A DNA stretch of 64,000 bases from Diphasiastrum complanatum (lineage: Eukaryota > Streptophyta > Lycopodiopsida > Lycopodiales > Lycopodiaceae). Below, piece by piece: positions 63,750 through 64,000 of the stretch. How positions within the stretch are numbered: the first letter of the stretch is position 1; the number at the start of each line of letters is the position of its first letter. The notes beneath the pieces are model-generated. The model was not told the origin of the DNA and ran no database searches. It saw nothing but the letters and a program-made list of their open reading frames with translations. Both the position numbers and the translations under genes were made by a program. Location of the stretch: contig CM055092.1 of assembly GCA_029204225.1 (NCBI GenBank), positions 25,041,147 to 25,105,146 of the forward strand. The letters are read 5' to 3'.

Positions 63750-64000
63750 AATAAGTACTAGTGCTGCAACAAAAGAGATCTCAAGCGATGGGAGTATTTG
63801 AACACAATTGTTTGGAGCTGAACAACGAAAAAAATCTTAGGATTTAGAAATGTAGCTATCAAATACCAAAAAGTGTGTGCTTAAAAGCAAAAGAAAACCT
63901 TAAAATGGCAGAGAACAATGACGATGACATTGTAATGTAATCATTGTTTTGTATTTGAATTGAATAAAAATATGTGCTATGATTTGTTCTAGTATTTGCA

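Overview
This is a gene-poor, AT-rich stretch of nuclear DNA from a land plant. It consists almost entirely of nested, mostly decayed LTR retrotransposons. The evidence is PBS sites matching initiator tRNA-Met (TGGTATCAGAGC) or the plant tRNA-Asp type (TGGCGCCGTTG), TG...CA LTRs, 5-bp target-site duplications (TSDs), and Ty1/copia gag-UBN2/zinc knuckle, protease, integrase and YVDD RT domains. No intact host gene was recognised. The DUF7869-like and DUF4218/TNP2-like remnants would suit a non-seed plant, but the species cannot be fixed from this window.

Layout. 1-857: 5' end of a minus-strand copia element. 858-10,795: a Ty3/gypsy element (LTR, tRNA-Asp PBS, gag-PR-RT-RH, integrase without its core, and an extra coiled-coil ORF after pol). 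10,796-17,342: two plus-strand copia pieces, the second carrying a 2-kb foreign block. 17,343-27,031: a minus-strand copia whose RT/RNase H has been replaced by an unknown 3' module. It is split by a complete plus-strand copia (18,564-23,685, TSD AAGGA), and its 5' LTR carries a MITE. 27,113-31,126: a ~350-390 bp tandem repeat with an inverted repeat in each monomer, interrupted by a copia RT-RNase H fragment. 31,411-39,060: a plus-strand copia 5' end (LTR, PBS, start of gag). Its LTR is split by a young gag-only element (31,936-37,491, TSD CCATC), and its gag is split by a solo LTR (38,356-39,007, TSD CCAAT). 39,061-42,800: minus-strand remnants of DUF4218 (CACTA/TNP2-like) and DUF7869-like proteins. 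42,808-52,694: LTR, gag and leader fragments, including a gag-protease copia derivative and a tandem duplication of a leader/PBS/LTR junction. 52,695-60,295: a copia whose integrase is split by a second rearranged non-autonomous copia (52,865-57,381, TSD TTTTA). 60,296-64,000: copia RT and RNase H fragments, a dispersed short repeat and an unassigned ORF remnant.

The most notable content is a set of non-autonomous copia derivatives that keep LTRs, PBS, PPT and gag (some also protease) but have lost integrase core, RT and RNase H. The best preserved has two mismatches between its 647-bp LTRs and a single uninterrupted 1,025-codon frame. Its first ~265 residues are Gag; the remaining ~760 match no pol domain I can see. 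A decayed relative of that 3' module sits in the RT/RNase H position of the copia at 17.4-18.3 kb. The second family (52.9-57.4 kb) has a different, unrelated 3' ORF. These elements presumably depend on pol supplied in trans.
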